NCBI GenBank assembly: GCA_036346225.1
Contig: JARFIW010000453.1
Span: 1,860,001-1,924,000 of the forward strand
DNA from: Platerodrilus igneus
Lineage: Eukaryota > Arthropoda > Insecta > Coleoptera > Lycidae
Length of the DNA stretch: 64,000 nt
Direction: 5' to 3'
In this document: piece by piece, positions 1 to 11,339 of the stretch
Position numbering within the stretch: position 1 is the first letter of the stretch
How the letters are laid out: each line of letters starts with the position of its first letter
The notes under the pieces: generated by a model
Database searches by the model: none
What the model saw: the letters and a program-made list of their open reading frames with translations, nothing else
Told to the model about the DNA's origin: nothing
Position numbers and translations under genes: made by a program

Positions 1-1206
1 TTTTATATTTAAGACAAGTATAGCTATGAAAGGAAATTTTGTTAATTAATGGCCTGGTAGTGAAAATGATTGTTCATATTGTGTTTACGGAGACCACTGT
101 AGCCATTTATTTGTAGGTATTTGTTTCTAGGCTTACTATGATCACTTGAATCTGTGATTTTTAGAGTTGTACTGTTGGTCTTTTTTGTAATTAAGATGGG
201 GGAGCGACCTAAAAACTACAGCTCGCCATTGTAAAAAAATGCTTTCTTTTGGGTTTTGCTTATAGATAACCCTTGAAACAAAATCACCTGGAGACCTAGT
301 ATCATCTTCTTCCTCATCTCCATTTCCAACATTAGTATCTTCTATATCCAAAAAGTCCCATTTTCTATCATATTGTGCAGTTCTCTCAAATGGCTATCAC
401 CCGCCAAGTTGAAAAGTTCTCTTCTGGTTAGTTGAAATGTATATAAAATTCATAAAACTCCTATTTTTCTTATATATTCATTTGTAATAATTAATTCCAA
501 ATGTACATTACAATGGTCCCTACGAAACCCTACTTTGGATCATTCACATGTACATTCATTTGTATGACAATGTTATTATCACAAAATGAATGCTATAGTT
601 CGTTAATTTTAACTTTAGGATTACGTCAAATGTAGTATTGGTGTTGGCAACTATATGCACATGAATACCTAGAATTCCACTTGAGGTATACGGTCATTTA
701 ACATATAAAGGTTGGCAGTCCGCTACAGTGTTGCCACAAATTTCTCTTGCCAATGGGAATATTCGTGTATTTTTCATTAAATGCATTAGAATTTAAACTA
801 ACATTGGCAATGCGGCATTTAATCCAGTTGTGACGTCATCCCAAAGTTAAAGTGTGGACTATAGTATACAACTTCTCATTCTAAAATAAACATTATTTGA
901 TATGATTTTTGAAGATTTAGTTTCAAACACTGGTAAATCACTTCTAGAAAATAAAAATTATGATCACTAACCTCTCAGTAACTTCCTATCATTAGCGTCA
1001 CTGTAAAAACTGCTACGTATTTTATATAATATTGCATCAGGTGGTGCTAAGTATTGCTTTTCTAACAAAATGAAGCTTGATCAAAAGCGCATTGGTAATT
1101 CCAGTCACAGTTTTGTTTCAAATAAGTAGGATATTTGCACTTAAATAAAGGAGTACATGATAATGTGCATAGGGTCTGAAAGAGTTAATCAAAGAAAAGC
1201 TTACCT
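1..1206. other. AT-rich DNA without a recognisable gene
   Basis: No protein family is recognised here. A minus-strand open stretch at 351-142 begins with an acidic run (GDEEEDD) and has another open frame immediately upstream around 425-352. It could be a transposase N-terminus or noise; I cannot assign it. If SPAG6 ends at 1207, this is its 3' flank. Confidence 0.4.
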
Positions 1207-1365
1207 TTATTTATAGAGGTAGTTTAAAGTAGGCCCTACGTCGTTTGATCCTTGTAAACCGGTTCTCGTTTCTAAGCATACAATAGGGTCCTTATACGGG
1301 TCGGTGGCAGTTTCTACAACTTTAGTAGTGAAGTCGTTGTTGAAACCTACAGCAGTTGTGAGCAA
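1207..1365 (-). CDS. SPAG6: Candidate last coding exon of SPAG6
   Basis: The exon would begin just after a strong 3' splice site on the minus strand: a long C/T-rich tract ending ACCATACAG. It stays open for 52 codons to a TAA at 1207-1209. That stop overlaps an AATAAA polyadenylation-like hexamer. The reading phase (0) matches the phase-0 donor of the upstream exon at 2173, and the stretch is less AT-rich than its surroundings. Against it, vertebrate SPAG6 ends only a few residues after the segment encoded at 2173-2379. This exon would add an unrelated-looking 52-residue tail containing VVETATDPYKDP. It may be a lineage-specific end, an alternative exon or a chance open frame. Confidence 0.4.
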   Translation of the reverse strand: MLTTAVGFNNDFTTKVVETATDPYKDPIVCLETRTGLQGSNDVGPTLNYLYK

Positions 1366-2172
1366 CTGTATGGTAATTAGAGAAGGAAAGGTAAGGGATA
1401 CATAAGCTAACTTCACTGCATCACACACCAACTCTCAATCTGTCTGTTCACAACCGTAACCCCGGATAAACTCTATGTTAATAACTTTCACACGAACTCC
1501 GTTAAACGTTCTCATTGGTTGAAGTAATGACCACACATTGCTTCGGGTGTGAGAAAATGTGTATTTAACAGACACCATATAATAAACTATAGGTTCTTCA
1601 CATGCAAGTGCATGAGAATTTAACAACAGCATTCCCATGCATAATAACCTACTTAAATTAATGATGGGAAATAATGCTTTCAATTTCAGATTAAAAATTC
1701 CCCTATATCTTATATTAAAATAAGGCTGGTAACACAGTAACATGTTGTATGACCCGTCTTTTTTGTTTTTGCAGTCTTTACCACATTTATCATACAATTT
1801 ACTAAAGAAAGTGAAACAAAATTGTTAAAAAAGTTAAATTAATTTTAAAAATTATTTTTCTGTTGTCCATATGGTGTATCAATTATATCTCAAATTTAAA
1901 ACCAATGTTAAATCTAGAAAACCCATTATTAATTAGACCAGTCTTGGTACCTTAGGCATGATGCTATTTATTATAAGATAACTTTAAAATTTAATATATA
2001 ACATTTAGCTGCAGGTTATATATGCTTTAATCCTTAAGACATCTTTATATTAATAGTCAGTTCAATTTCAGAACACTTTTGAAACAAAAGATCATGTTAT
2101 AGTCATAAACATTGTAATTTAAAAAAGACTGAAAATACAGTAATTCCATAACCAAAAAAAAAAGAAAAGTAC

Positions 2173-2379
2173 CTGAGGTGAATATTGTTCAACTGCATCC
2201 AGTAGAGTATCTGGATAACCAGGTGAGTAGTATCGAACAATTTCTTCAGGATAGCAAGCATTTATAATTGTGATGTATTCCATTAATGTTGAACCAGGTT
2301 CCGCTTGAATTTCTTGCACTTTTTTTAAGCCTCCTGTTGTAACAAACAAGCGACGTGTTTTTGGATCATTTGGTAATAC
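2173..2379 (-). CDS. SPAG6: SPAG6 C-terminal exon
   Basis: These 69 codons match the conserved C-terminus of sperm-associated antigen 6 (PF16 family), a protein of the flagellar central apparatus. Recognisable landmarks are TRRLFVTTGGLKKVQEI, AEPGS and CYPEEIVRYYSPGYPDTLL, which in known SPAG6 follow the armadillo repeats. The exon starts after TTTTAG and ends at CAG with a GTAC donor, phase 0 on both sides. The upstream exon at 56610 ends in AQFSK, also phase 0. The join gives SK then VLPND, as in the family. No premature stop or frameshift is present. The donor site means the gene continues to lower coordinates. Confidence 0.9.
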
Positions 2380-2399
2380 CTAAAATTAAAGTATTTCCT

Positions 2400-3874
2400 C
2401 TATAATAATATTGCACCTTACTCTTTTCTCGATGTTATAAAAAGAATAATTGCACGACGAAGTATAAGAAATACTTCGGCACAGCTTGCATCGACCTTTA
2501 TGGTTTCGGAGGCTGCATGAGACTTGAAATCACAGGGTAAGGGGAATGTTTAGAGAATATTTGAATGTTAAAGATTTAAATATCAAGACACTTGTTTACA
2601 CAACTGTAAAATAACTTAGAGAAACAAAAGTTAAAACACGATAAGAGAAATTTGACTAAATATGTATATTAATACTCGATTATTACAATTCCAAAGGCAT
2701 GTATAAGATATACGCAGGTGTCATTAACATAGTAGACATCGCTATATATTTTAACATGATATAATTCACATATTTAATAAGTACACTCGAGAAAATTTCT
2801 ATAGAGAAATCAAAATAAATAATCTCTGTTTAGAAACTCAAAATTTTATTTAATGCGGGAGTAAATCAAAAAGTGATCCTAATTGTCATGTAACAAATGC
2901 ACATGAAATGAAAGTTCAAGTAATAAACCTTTTCACCATAAGAAGCTTCATGAAGTTCGAATGTTTACATATTTTTAGGTTATGTATTAGAGAATTATAT
3001 TTGAAATCATTTAAGATAAGTAAAAGGTAATTAATAATCAAAACAAAATATTTGTAGTGACAAAAACAATTTAAATAGAGGTTAGGCCTCTTTATTTTAA
3101 CAGAAAAACGATAAGGTAAAAGTTTTAATCTCATACTACCTGTAGTATCAGTAACTGAACTAATACTAAGTTACTTAATTTATAGGAATCCTTCAATATC
3201 CAGGAAACTGAGACATCCTGCGTTGGAGGATCTCCTAGTGTAGGTACAAAACAACATGTGGTCGACTTCAAATGTTGTCTTCAACAGACTTCTGTTCCAT
3301 AAAATTAAACTTGAAGATATTTTTCAATAAGATAATAACTGAGCATCATTATGTAAAGTAGAACAAAACGAAATATAAAATTATTGTGATGAGTATTTAT
3401 TTTACATAATCTGGTTGTACGAATTGCACGAGCAACTTTTCCATGTAAAAAATCTGAATGAGAGAAACACGTTGCCGTGACATCGGTAACCCGAGCATAT
3501 ACCGGAGCATATAAATCCACCGGAGCACCCTAGAAAATTCAGTTGTGTTACAAAAGTGAAAATCTAACATGAGCTGCAAAGGAAAATTAAATCCATTAAT
3601 ATCTTACCATCTTTATAAATATTTGATGGGCGAATAAAGAACTTCTTTATCCATTATACAACAAATCTAGAATTATATTTAAATGTTAATTTAGGATTTA
3701 TGATTAGAAAATTTACATACCAGGTAAGCACATGAGGCAAGGTAGAAGTTCAAATCACAAATGCTCAACAGTGCCAGATAAGCAATCAGATATCACAAGA
3801 GAAATAAAAATTTGACACTTCAAATAAATTATTTTCGGCCATCTTCGAGATGGACGATCTCTAGCGATTATTCT
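2400..3874. other. Intronic DNA, nothing recognised
   Basis: The stretch is AT-rich, with a short less AT-rich patch around 2445-2540. Scattered minus-strand open stretches at 2916-3579 show no family motif and overlap one another in different frames. Confidence 0.35.
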
Positions 3875-4052
3875 CAATACAGAATTTAGAACCACACCAG
3901 TTGTGCTTTTGGAATAATCACTTCAGAAATAACCAATAGGAAAATTTCATATAGATATAATTATAATACAGAATTAGAACCACACCAGTTGTGCTTTTGG
4001 ATTAAACACTTCAGAAATAACCAATAGGAAAATTTCATATAGATATAATAAT
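3875..4052. repeat. Tandem duplication, unit about 90 bp
   Basis: Two adjacent copies share ACCACACCAGTTGTGC and ACCAATAGGAAAATTTC in the same order and spacing, starting near 3875 and 3965. They differ at a few positions, so this is an old local duplication with no coding content. Confidence 0.8.
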
Positions 4053-4059
4053 TTGTACT

Positions 4060-5310
4060 ATGTAAACAAATTAGTAACTTGTGGATTAAAACTAATAATC
4101 CAAGATTGTGAGAGATAAATTCTTATAGAAGATATATTATGTAATAAAGAGAGTAATTTTATATTTAAATGTAGGTATAAGCATTTATATGCTAATAGTG
4201 CCAAGAACAAATGTAACATGCTAAAATATAAGCAAAAAGGCATGTTACAATATAAAATTCAAATAAGAAAACTCTTCTGGACGGATCGTTATAATTGTCA
4301 CAAACAAAACGAAAACAATGGACCTGAGTTTTTAAATTGTGGTCAGTGTTAAAAGCAAAAATATAAAGCAGCAGACCTAAAATTTATAAAAATGGTTTTT
4401 TTGGGTGGGCTTTACCAAAATTGTAGACTGCTAACATAATTTTTTTTATTGTGATTTAATGCTTTTATCATCACCGATATTTTAGATAATTTTATAAATT
4501 GGTTGGTTGTTGAAGATAGTGGGATATTGAAGCATTTTAATTATGCCAAGCATAAATAAGAAAACTGATATATGCAATCTCAGTTCAATATACACCTAAT
4601 TACTAAACTTTAAGTCTCCCGATAATGATAATCATAAGACTTAGTTCCTAATGTCAACATCACTAATTATTTTACTAGTTCAGGTTAAAGAAACCACTAA
4701 AATCAGACATCAAATATTCTTAAAATAACAATTGCTACATCAACATACAGCTTTTCTTTAACAAACAATATCTTACAGGTACACTTAATGAAAAATATTT
4801 TCATAGAAACATTAAATCTAAAGATAAGTCCAATATTGCCACTACAGCTTTTTCTTACAAACAATATCTTAAGTCTAAGATCAAAAATTTATAGCTACTA
4901 CATAACCACTCGCTTACACTAAAATAGAGTTCAAAAATCTATCTTTCTAATTAGGACATTCATTCACAAGTCATTCCATATTTAAATCATACTATGCACA
5001 AAATTGTAGAAATAAAGTTGGATAATTTTAATAACCTCCCTTTTAAATCGAATTTAAACATAGCTGATCCGTTATGTTCAATAATTCTTATTATATGATT
5101 ACCAAACCTACCTAAGTCAACCACCATCGATTCCAATTATCCACCTTCACACAAAATCTTACCTAATTTAACTTAATAAATTTATAAAAAGAATGCCTTT
5201 TTAAAGATTTTAAAACAATGATTCTTGTTTTAGCGTTCAAATTATCTGGCCGTTCTTTTCCATATCGTAAGCTTGCATCCATGTCCAAAATCCTTGAAAA
5301 AATTCTATTA
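4060..5310. other. Intronic AT-rich DNA with minor repeated phrases
   Basis: No gene is seen. The phrase ACAGCTTTT followed by ACAAACAATATCTTA occurs near 4748 and again near 4846, suggesting another small duplication of about 100 bp. Confidence 0.35.
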
Positions 5311-5317
5311 AAATTGC

Positions 5318-5475
5318 ATTTCAAATTCATATACCAAAATCTTCCAAATCGGTTAGAATTTACCATTGACTGTCGTTAAATTTCATATATGCTTTCCAGA
5401 TTCATATACCAATATCGTCCAATTCGTTTAAAATCGTATAATCAATTTACCATTCAAATTTCATATATACTTCCA
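5318..5475. repeat. Imperfect tandem repeat, period about 75 bp
   Basis: Two diverged units each run ATTCATATACCAA, then TCCAA, TTACCATT and TTTCATATAT. They are noncoding and AT-rich. Confidence 0.6.
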
Positions 5476-5744
5476 TTCAAATTATCATCTTGCCATAATT
5501 TACTATTGTTCATTCATTTAAAACCATTTTATTATTTACCTTCAAAATCATACTTACTTCAAAGTAGCAATAAACTTTAAAATGAGTATTCAACACTGGC
5601 CATTAACTGCATCTTTTAATTGATTAAATAGAATCGAGCGTGGCTAAGTCACGAATCTAGAAAGATCTCATTCAGTCTGTACGTTATTCCTATGTTCTCA
5701 TTCATCGAAATTTAGAAGTCCTTTTGATCTCGAATCATCTACAT

Positions 5745-8655
5745 GAGGGGTTCTCAAACTATTGTACATGAACCGCTGGTGATACATTTCATAGATTTTG
5801 ATGATAAAATTTTTGATACATAGAAAAAGCAAACCAATAATTTTTTTGTCTAATTTTATAAGAATTTTTGTATAGCATGAATAATTCCATTATTAACATT
5901 ACAAAAAGTTCCGGTGCTGATTGTGAGTGTTTGTCAACTCAAAAGGTACAAAGAACAACGCACAATGTTGTTGCGACCGGCGCGATGCAACGCAACTTTG
6001 CCTAAATGCTTATAAACATTCAACAGAAAAATGCGTATTGCATGTTCTCACACTCCCTGGTCTGGTTAATCCACCCAAACTAGTACATTGATTCGAGCAG
6101 TTTATATATGTCTATGTTCCCGAGTGTTAGAACTTATAACGAATATTAAATAAAATAGTAAATATACAAATTTATTCTTTTCTACCTTAAAAAAATGTTG
6201 TAACTACTGCTGTTTATATGCGTATTTTTATAACACTTAGTAATATTCTATTATTATTATGTACTATTTAAAAATAAATGAATTAAAACGAGACAGAACA
6301 TACAAAATTTGTTACACGTATTTTACATTTACCATTATTAATTATTATATTATTTTTAAATATCTTCAATTATTAATTCAAGTTATTAATATAAATATAA
6401 TTACTCTACTGTTACAAATATATTATACATATAAAAAATATGTGTCTCTTTTTTGAAGAAAATCAATATTGCCTCTTACTACCGTGGTCTAATAATCTTC
6501 AATCTTAATTTAGTTCTGGAAATTAGCAAGACAAACAAAAGCGAGAAGTAGAATTCAAATATTAAGTTTGTTTTTATATTATAAATATAAATTAATATTA
6601 TTTAATAAAATAGATTCTATCCTCACTGTAATGGGGAAATGGTTAGCGTTAGGAATTGAAAAATCAAAGAGAAAACTGTCAGAAGATGATTCTACTGCAG
6701 CGAGTGCTTCTACTTCTAATCCTGATTCTTACGAAGTATCCAAAAACCAAAATACTGCAATTATAAGAAAATATAATGAAAATTATTTACAATACGGATT
6801 CTTTTGGTACGAGGATGAAAATAATCCCAAACCTCTGTGCGTTGTTTGCGAGGAACAATTTTCGATTCACTCCATTAAACCATATCTTCTGCAACGACAT
6901 TTTCAAAACAAACATGCCAACTTAAAAGATAAACCTCTGGAATTTTTTCAAAGAAAATGGACAGAAATGAAAAGTAATAAACGCTCACTTCATTCTTTTA
7001 CTACAGTAAACGAAAAAGCTGTCGAAGCATCATATTTGGTTAATTTGATAATTGCTCAAACTTCAAAGTCACATACTACTGGAGAAACCATAATATTACT
7101 TGCAGCTAAAGACATAGTGACGAGTATTCTAGGACCTGCAGCAGCAGGTAAGTTGAATGTTGTTTCCTTGTCAAATGACACTGTTCTGCGACGAATTAAT
7201 GAAATGATAGTTCAGTTGAAAGAAGCACTGATCGAAAATATAAAGAAAAGCAAATATTTTGCTATACAATTCGATAAAGGTACAGGCGTTACAAACTTTG
7301 TGCAGTTAATGGCATTCATTCGATATGAAAAAACCAAACTATAGAACAAGAATTCTTATTTTGTGAAGCCGTTCTACATCATACAATGGCAGATGAAATT
7401 TTCAAAAAAATTGATGAGGCTGTAATTAATGATAATATAGATTGGAAAAAATGTGTAGGAGTATGTGCTGTCGGGGCACGTGCAATAACTGGGTTCGTGG
7501 TGGTGTTTTTACAAAAATTAAAAATGTCGCCCCAGATGCAAAATTTACTCGTTGCAGCATACATCGTGAGGCACTAGCAACAAAAGCAATGCTAACAGAA
7601 TTAAAAACTGTTTTAGATGAAGCTGTGAAAATAGTTAATTTTATTAAACGTCGTGCTCTAAATTCACGGTTGTTTACAATTTTGTGCAATGAAATGGGTA
7701 GCAATCACAAAAAGGGCTTGTTACACACTGAAGTGCATTGGTTATCAAGGGGAAAAGTTTTAACGCAACTCTTCGAATTAAGTAAAAAGTACAAATATTT
7801 CTGTCAGATACCAACTTTAATCTCCACGATTGTTTTAGTAACCAACTCTGGCTTTCACGTTTCGCCTATTTAGCAGATAGTTTTGGAACATTGAACGAAT
7901 TGAATTCTAATTTACAAAGTTGCAATGTATCTGTTTTTACTGTACATGACAAAATAAATGCAACTGTGAAAAATTTAGAATACAGAATTAAGGACCTAAA
8001 AAGTAAGAAAATTGCTGGATTTACAATACTAGAAGAGTATCTTCAAGAAAACGAACCAAATAAACAATTGATTAAAGATATAGAAAAACATTGCATGGGC
8101 TTGTCAAAACTTTCATTCCTGCTTTCCTGAAAATTTAGAAAACGAAAGTCGGATAAGAGATATGTTTTCTATTTTGAATACTGCCGTACAAAATGTTTCA
8201 ATTTTAGAAAGAGATCAACTCATAGAAATTACATGTGACAGGAACCTAATGAATGAATTCAAAAAAGCAAACTTATGTAATTTTTGGATACAAAGGCGAG
8301 GTGAATACAAAAACTGTGGAAAAAGCAGTAAGAGTTTTATGTCGTATCTCTATGAAACTGGGTTTTCATCAATGTTAATAATAAAAAATAGATATAGAAT
8401 GCGGTTGCAACTTGAACCTGATTAAAGATTAATGAAAATTAAACCCGCATTAACGAAGTTACAAATGAATTCATACAATAGTATAATTTTTTAGCTACCT
8501 TCTAATAATTTCATGTTCACTTACGTATTAATATAAATAAATAAAAAAAGTTCAAATTATTTTATCCATTAATTATTTTAATCAGAAAATCTTTTTGTTG
8601 GTAATGGTACATAAAATTTATGTGGTACGAAATTTAGAAAGTTCGAGAATCCCTG
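5745..8655 (+). mobile_element. hAT-superfamily DNA transposon, full length but inactive
   Basis: The left end reads GAGGGGTTCTCAAACT and the reverse complement of the right end reads CAGGGATTCTCGAACT, matching at 13 of 16 positions. This is a typical hAT terminal inverted repeat. Flanking octamers ATCTACAT (5737-5744) and ATGTACAT (8656-8663) agree at 7 of 8 bases, the 8-bp target duplication expected for hAT. A broken transposase of the ZBED5-like type sits inside in the plus orientation. The degree of decay suggests an old insertion. Confidence 0.88.
6631..8425 (+). pseudogene. Broken hAT transposase (ZBED5/FAM200-like)
   Basis: The first open segment (ATG at 6631, to 7344) has a BED-type zinc finger, CVVCEEQF followed by LQRHFQNKHANL, about 60 residues in. 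It continues into a transposase core with the phrase SNDTVLRRINEM. The reading frame then breaks near 7344 and again near 7495. It runs on with KGLLHTEVHWLSRGK, breaks again near 7850, and later shows FAYLADSFGTLNELN. The last part (to 8425) holds the dimerisation-region phrase ETGFSSMLIIKNRYR. Segment order matches vertebrate and insect ZBED5-like proteins, known to derive from hAT transposases. At least three frame breaks make this a pseudogene. An upstream in-frame ATG at 6568 precedes family homology and is less likely to be the start. Confidence 0.88.
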
Positions 8656-8663
8656 ATGTACAT

Positions 8664-9315
8664 GTGTAATGTTTAGAGGTGTGTGGAGCTTTATGACCCA
8701 AGGCTACTGTTAATTAATACATTTACACGCGTTATACTTTATCTTCAAGATGTATTGCTGTCATTCCTTCATTTTATGATCCTTATTACCTGATTTGACT
8801 GTAGTTCGCCTTAACTGAATGAACATTTAAACTCCATATTTTATATTATTTTTCTCGAAACTTTTGATGAATCGCGTTGTTATTTTTTAATTAAATATTG
8901 TATACATGCCCTCGTCAAAATAAATATGATCTTATGTTTAGCATTATTATACACGCTTGTTATAAAATGAAATAAAAATTAAATATCCGCACTTGCCCTG
9001 CAAACTAAAATTCTTTTAGAAGGCGAGGAGTGTCCTAATTCTTATCTAAAATACGATTAAGTTACGTAATACGAATGAAGCTTACAAACACAGGGTTTAT
9101 GCATTTATAATATAATCTACTGAATATTCCAATAAATACTGAGTGCTTCTACAAATACCCTACTATGAACATGAATGTTTAAATTTGAGCTTCTTCTAAA
9201 ATTTTTGTTATTTTGCTTAGGTTTGGAGCATTGTGTGTTCATGGAATGCATCCAACCAGTTCAAAGACGGAAAACCTAACGATGAAAAAAATAATTGCAC
9301 TTAAACCTGATGCTT
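8664..9315. other. Intronic DNA, nothing recognised
   Basis: AT-rich sequence between the hAT target duplication and the first LINE remnant. No motif, tRNA or coding signal is seen. Confidence 0.35.
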
Positions 9316-9319
9316 ATTA

Positions 9320-9990
9320 TAAACAATTACAGGTGTTGGTTTTAAAATATTTTCAACAAATGTTGAGTGTGCAAAAGGATTTATTGGAAAACTATTAATT
9401 CGACAAATGTCTAAGTATTGGAGGATCTTGGTAGCCACAGATTGCTTAAACCCTAAATATTGGTGAAATAGGATATTTATTTAGAAAACAATAGAAGGGA
9501 AACCGAGCTGCATCTAACAAAAAAGAGCAGTGGCTATGTTTGAAAACAATAAACATAGAAACAAGGAAAGACTTGTTGAAAGCATATGTGTGGAGCACAG
9601 CTCTGTACGGCTATGAACTAGGAACAGTAGGAGAAGCAGACAGTAAAAAGATAGAAGCCTTTTAAAATGTTGTGCTTCAGACACTGAAAGCAAGGACAGA
9701 CAAAGTAAATAACAAAGAGGTTCTAGAAATAGTAAGAGAAGAAAGCAAACAAAAAAAAATAGGAGAAATAGAAGGGCAGGACACGTTCTAATGCATATGG
9801 GGAATATTGCGGGATATATTACAAACAGAAAAAGAGAGAGGTAAAGGCAGACTCTTGCATGCAGAAAGTGAAAGATGCAGATTGCGAGAATTTCAGGGAA
9901 ATGTGTAGGTTAGCTCAGAATAGGAAACAATGGAGGTATGTGTCTAACGAGTTCCTGGACTGAAGACCTAATGATAATGATGATCTATAT
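9320..9990 (+). mobile_element. LINE 3'-end remnant, copy 1
   Basis: In broken frames the stretch reads like the C-terminal part of an insect endonuclease-reverse transcriptase: NIETRKDLLKAYVWS-like, then a tyrosine-cysteine-glutamate-type phrase and arginine-rich tail text. It ends with a GGACTGAAGACCTAATGAT phrase and GATGAT-like repeats, also seen at the end of the copy at 35670-36385. The first about 100 bases, from CAGGTGTTGGTTTTA, are shared with that copy as well, so the two derive from the same family. Frames are heavily broken. Confidence 0.65.
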
Positions 9991-10619
9991 TTTATGTAGC
10001 TCTTACCTTTTAGGTTCCCTGAGTATTTGATGTTTCTGAGGTATGTAGCCATTGTGAAATCTATCAATTTGAGCGACAGAAAATTGAGAATCTAGATTGC
10101 GTTTGAAATACAAAATAATAAACAAATAACCAACAAAGAAACTTGCTCACAATTGTGTAAAAAATATGTTTTATGCCATCTTGCATTTGAAAGTCCGCTG
10201 TTTCTTTAGATTCAAAGGTAAAGGTTGCGGGCAAGTAATGGGAATACCTACGTTTAACAATACACCTCATATTGTCACAAACTTTATTAATTTGACAAAT
10301 GCAGATCTATACACAAAAACATTGTTTCCTACAGTCCTCTGCAACAATTTTAGTTAATGCTGGGTCAAATTTAATTTATAAGCATGGGAGATGGAAAACA
10401 TCAAATGCTGTGGAAATGTATAGTCTGTTATGATATACCGTGTGGACAAGAAAGGGGGCAATGAAAGTACCGTAATTATTCCGCACCAATCACCACGACA
10501 AAAAAAAGAAAAGAAGAGAATGCAGGGCTAAATAACCTGTCGTAGAGTGCAGGAGTCATAATAAAAGAAAAAGAAAACCCAAGAGCGGTTCGTCCCACTA
10601 AAATAGAAGTAATTAATGG

Positions 10620-11335
10620 TTATTAAGAAAGAGTAAGCAAGAGTTAGAAGCAGCTCTTAATGAAATGGAAACAGTTCTAACAGAGAGATATGATATGAAA
10701 ATTAACAAAAATAAAACTAAAGTAGTAATATGTAAAGGAGAGGTAAATGAGTTAAAATCCAGAATTCAAATAGGAAACAAGAACTTACAAGTAGTTAAGG
10801 ATTTCTGTTAAGCGAAATAACACAAGATGGGAAGAGTACAAAAGATATAAAACAAAGATTAGCGTAAGGTCATGCTGTATTTAACAAGAAAAAGCAACTA
10901 CTAGGTTCGAAGACAACAAACATAGAAACAAAGAAAATATTGCTGAAAACATATGTGTGGAGCACAGCACTATATGGAAGTGAAACGTGGACAGTGGAAG
11001 AAGCGGACGCGAAAAGGTAGAAGTCTTTGAAATGTTGTGTTACAGATGAAGATATCATGGACAGACAAAGTTACAAACAAAGAGGTTCTCGAAATGATAA
11101 GGGCAGGAAAAAATATGTGGAAAACAGTAAAAAATAGGAGAGATAGGATGATAGGCCACATACTAAGGCATGTGGGAATAGTGCAGAATATATTAGAAGC
11201 AGAGAGGAAAAACGAGAAGTAGAGGTAGATCTAGGTTAGACTATTGCACAATAGTGAAAGATGTAAGCTGTGGGAATTTCAGGAAAATGTATAGGTGTTA
11301 GTTAAGAATAGGAAACGATGACCTACTGATGATGA
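10620..11335 (+). mobile_element. LINE 3'-end remnant, copy 2
   Basis: The stretch opens with ALNEMETVLTERYDMKIN and KNKTKVVIC, the end of a reverse transcriptase palm/thumb region. It continues with phrases such as ISWTDKVTNKEVLEM and RDRMIGHILRH. Order and wording match the C-terminus of the endonuclease-reverse transcriptases common in insect genomes. Stops and frame changes occur throughout. It ends near CTACTGATGATGAAAT, again a GAT-rich end. Confidence 0.7.
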
Positions 11336-11339
11336 AATA

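Noticed and set aside
142..351. An acidic 69-codon minus-strand gene
   Set aside because: No family match, no supported splice sites, and the adjacent open text is in another frame. It is too uncertain to list as coding.
1435..1797. A 120-codon minus-strand gene
   Set aside because: It lies in the intron before the candidate last SPAG6 exon and shows no motif. It is probably a chance frame.
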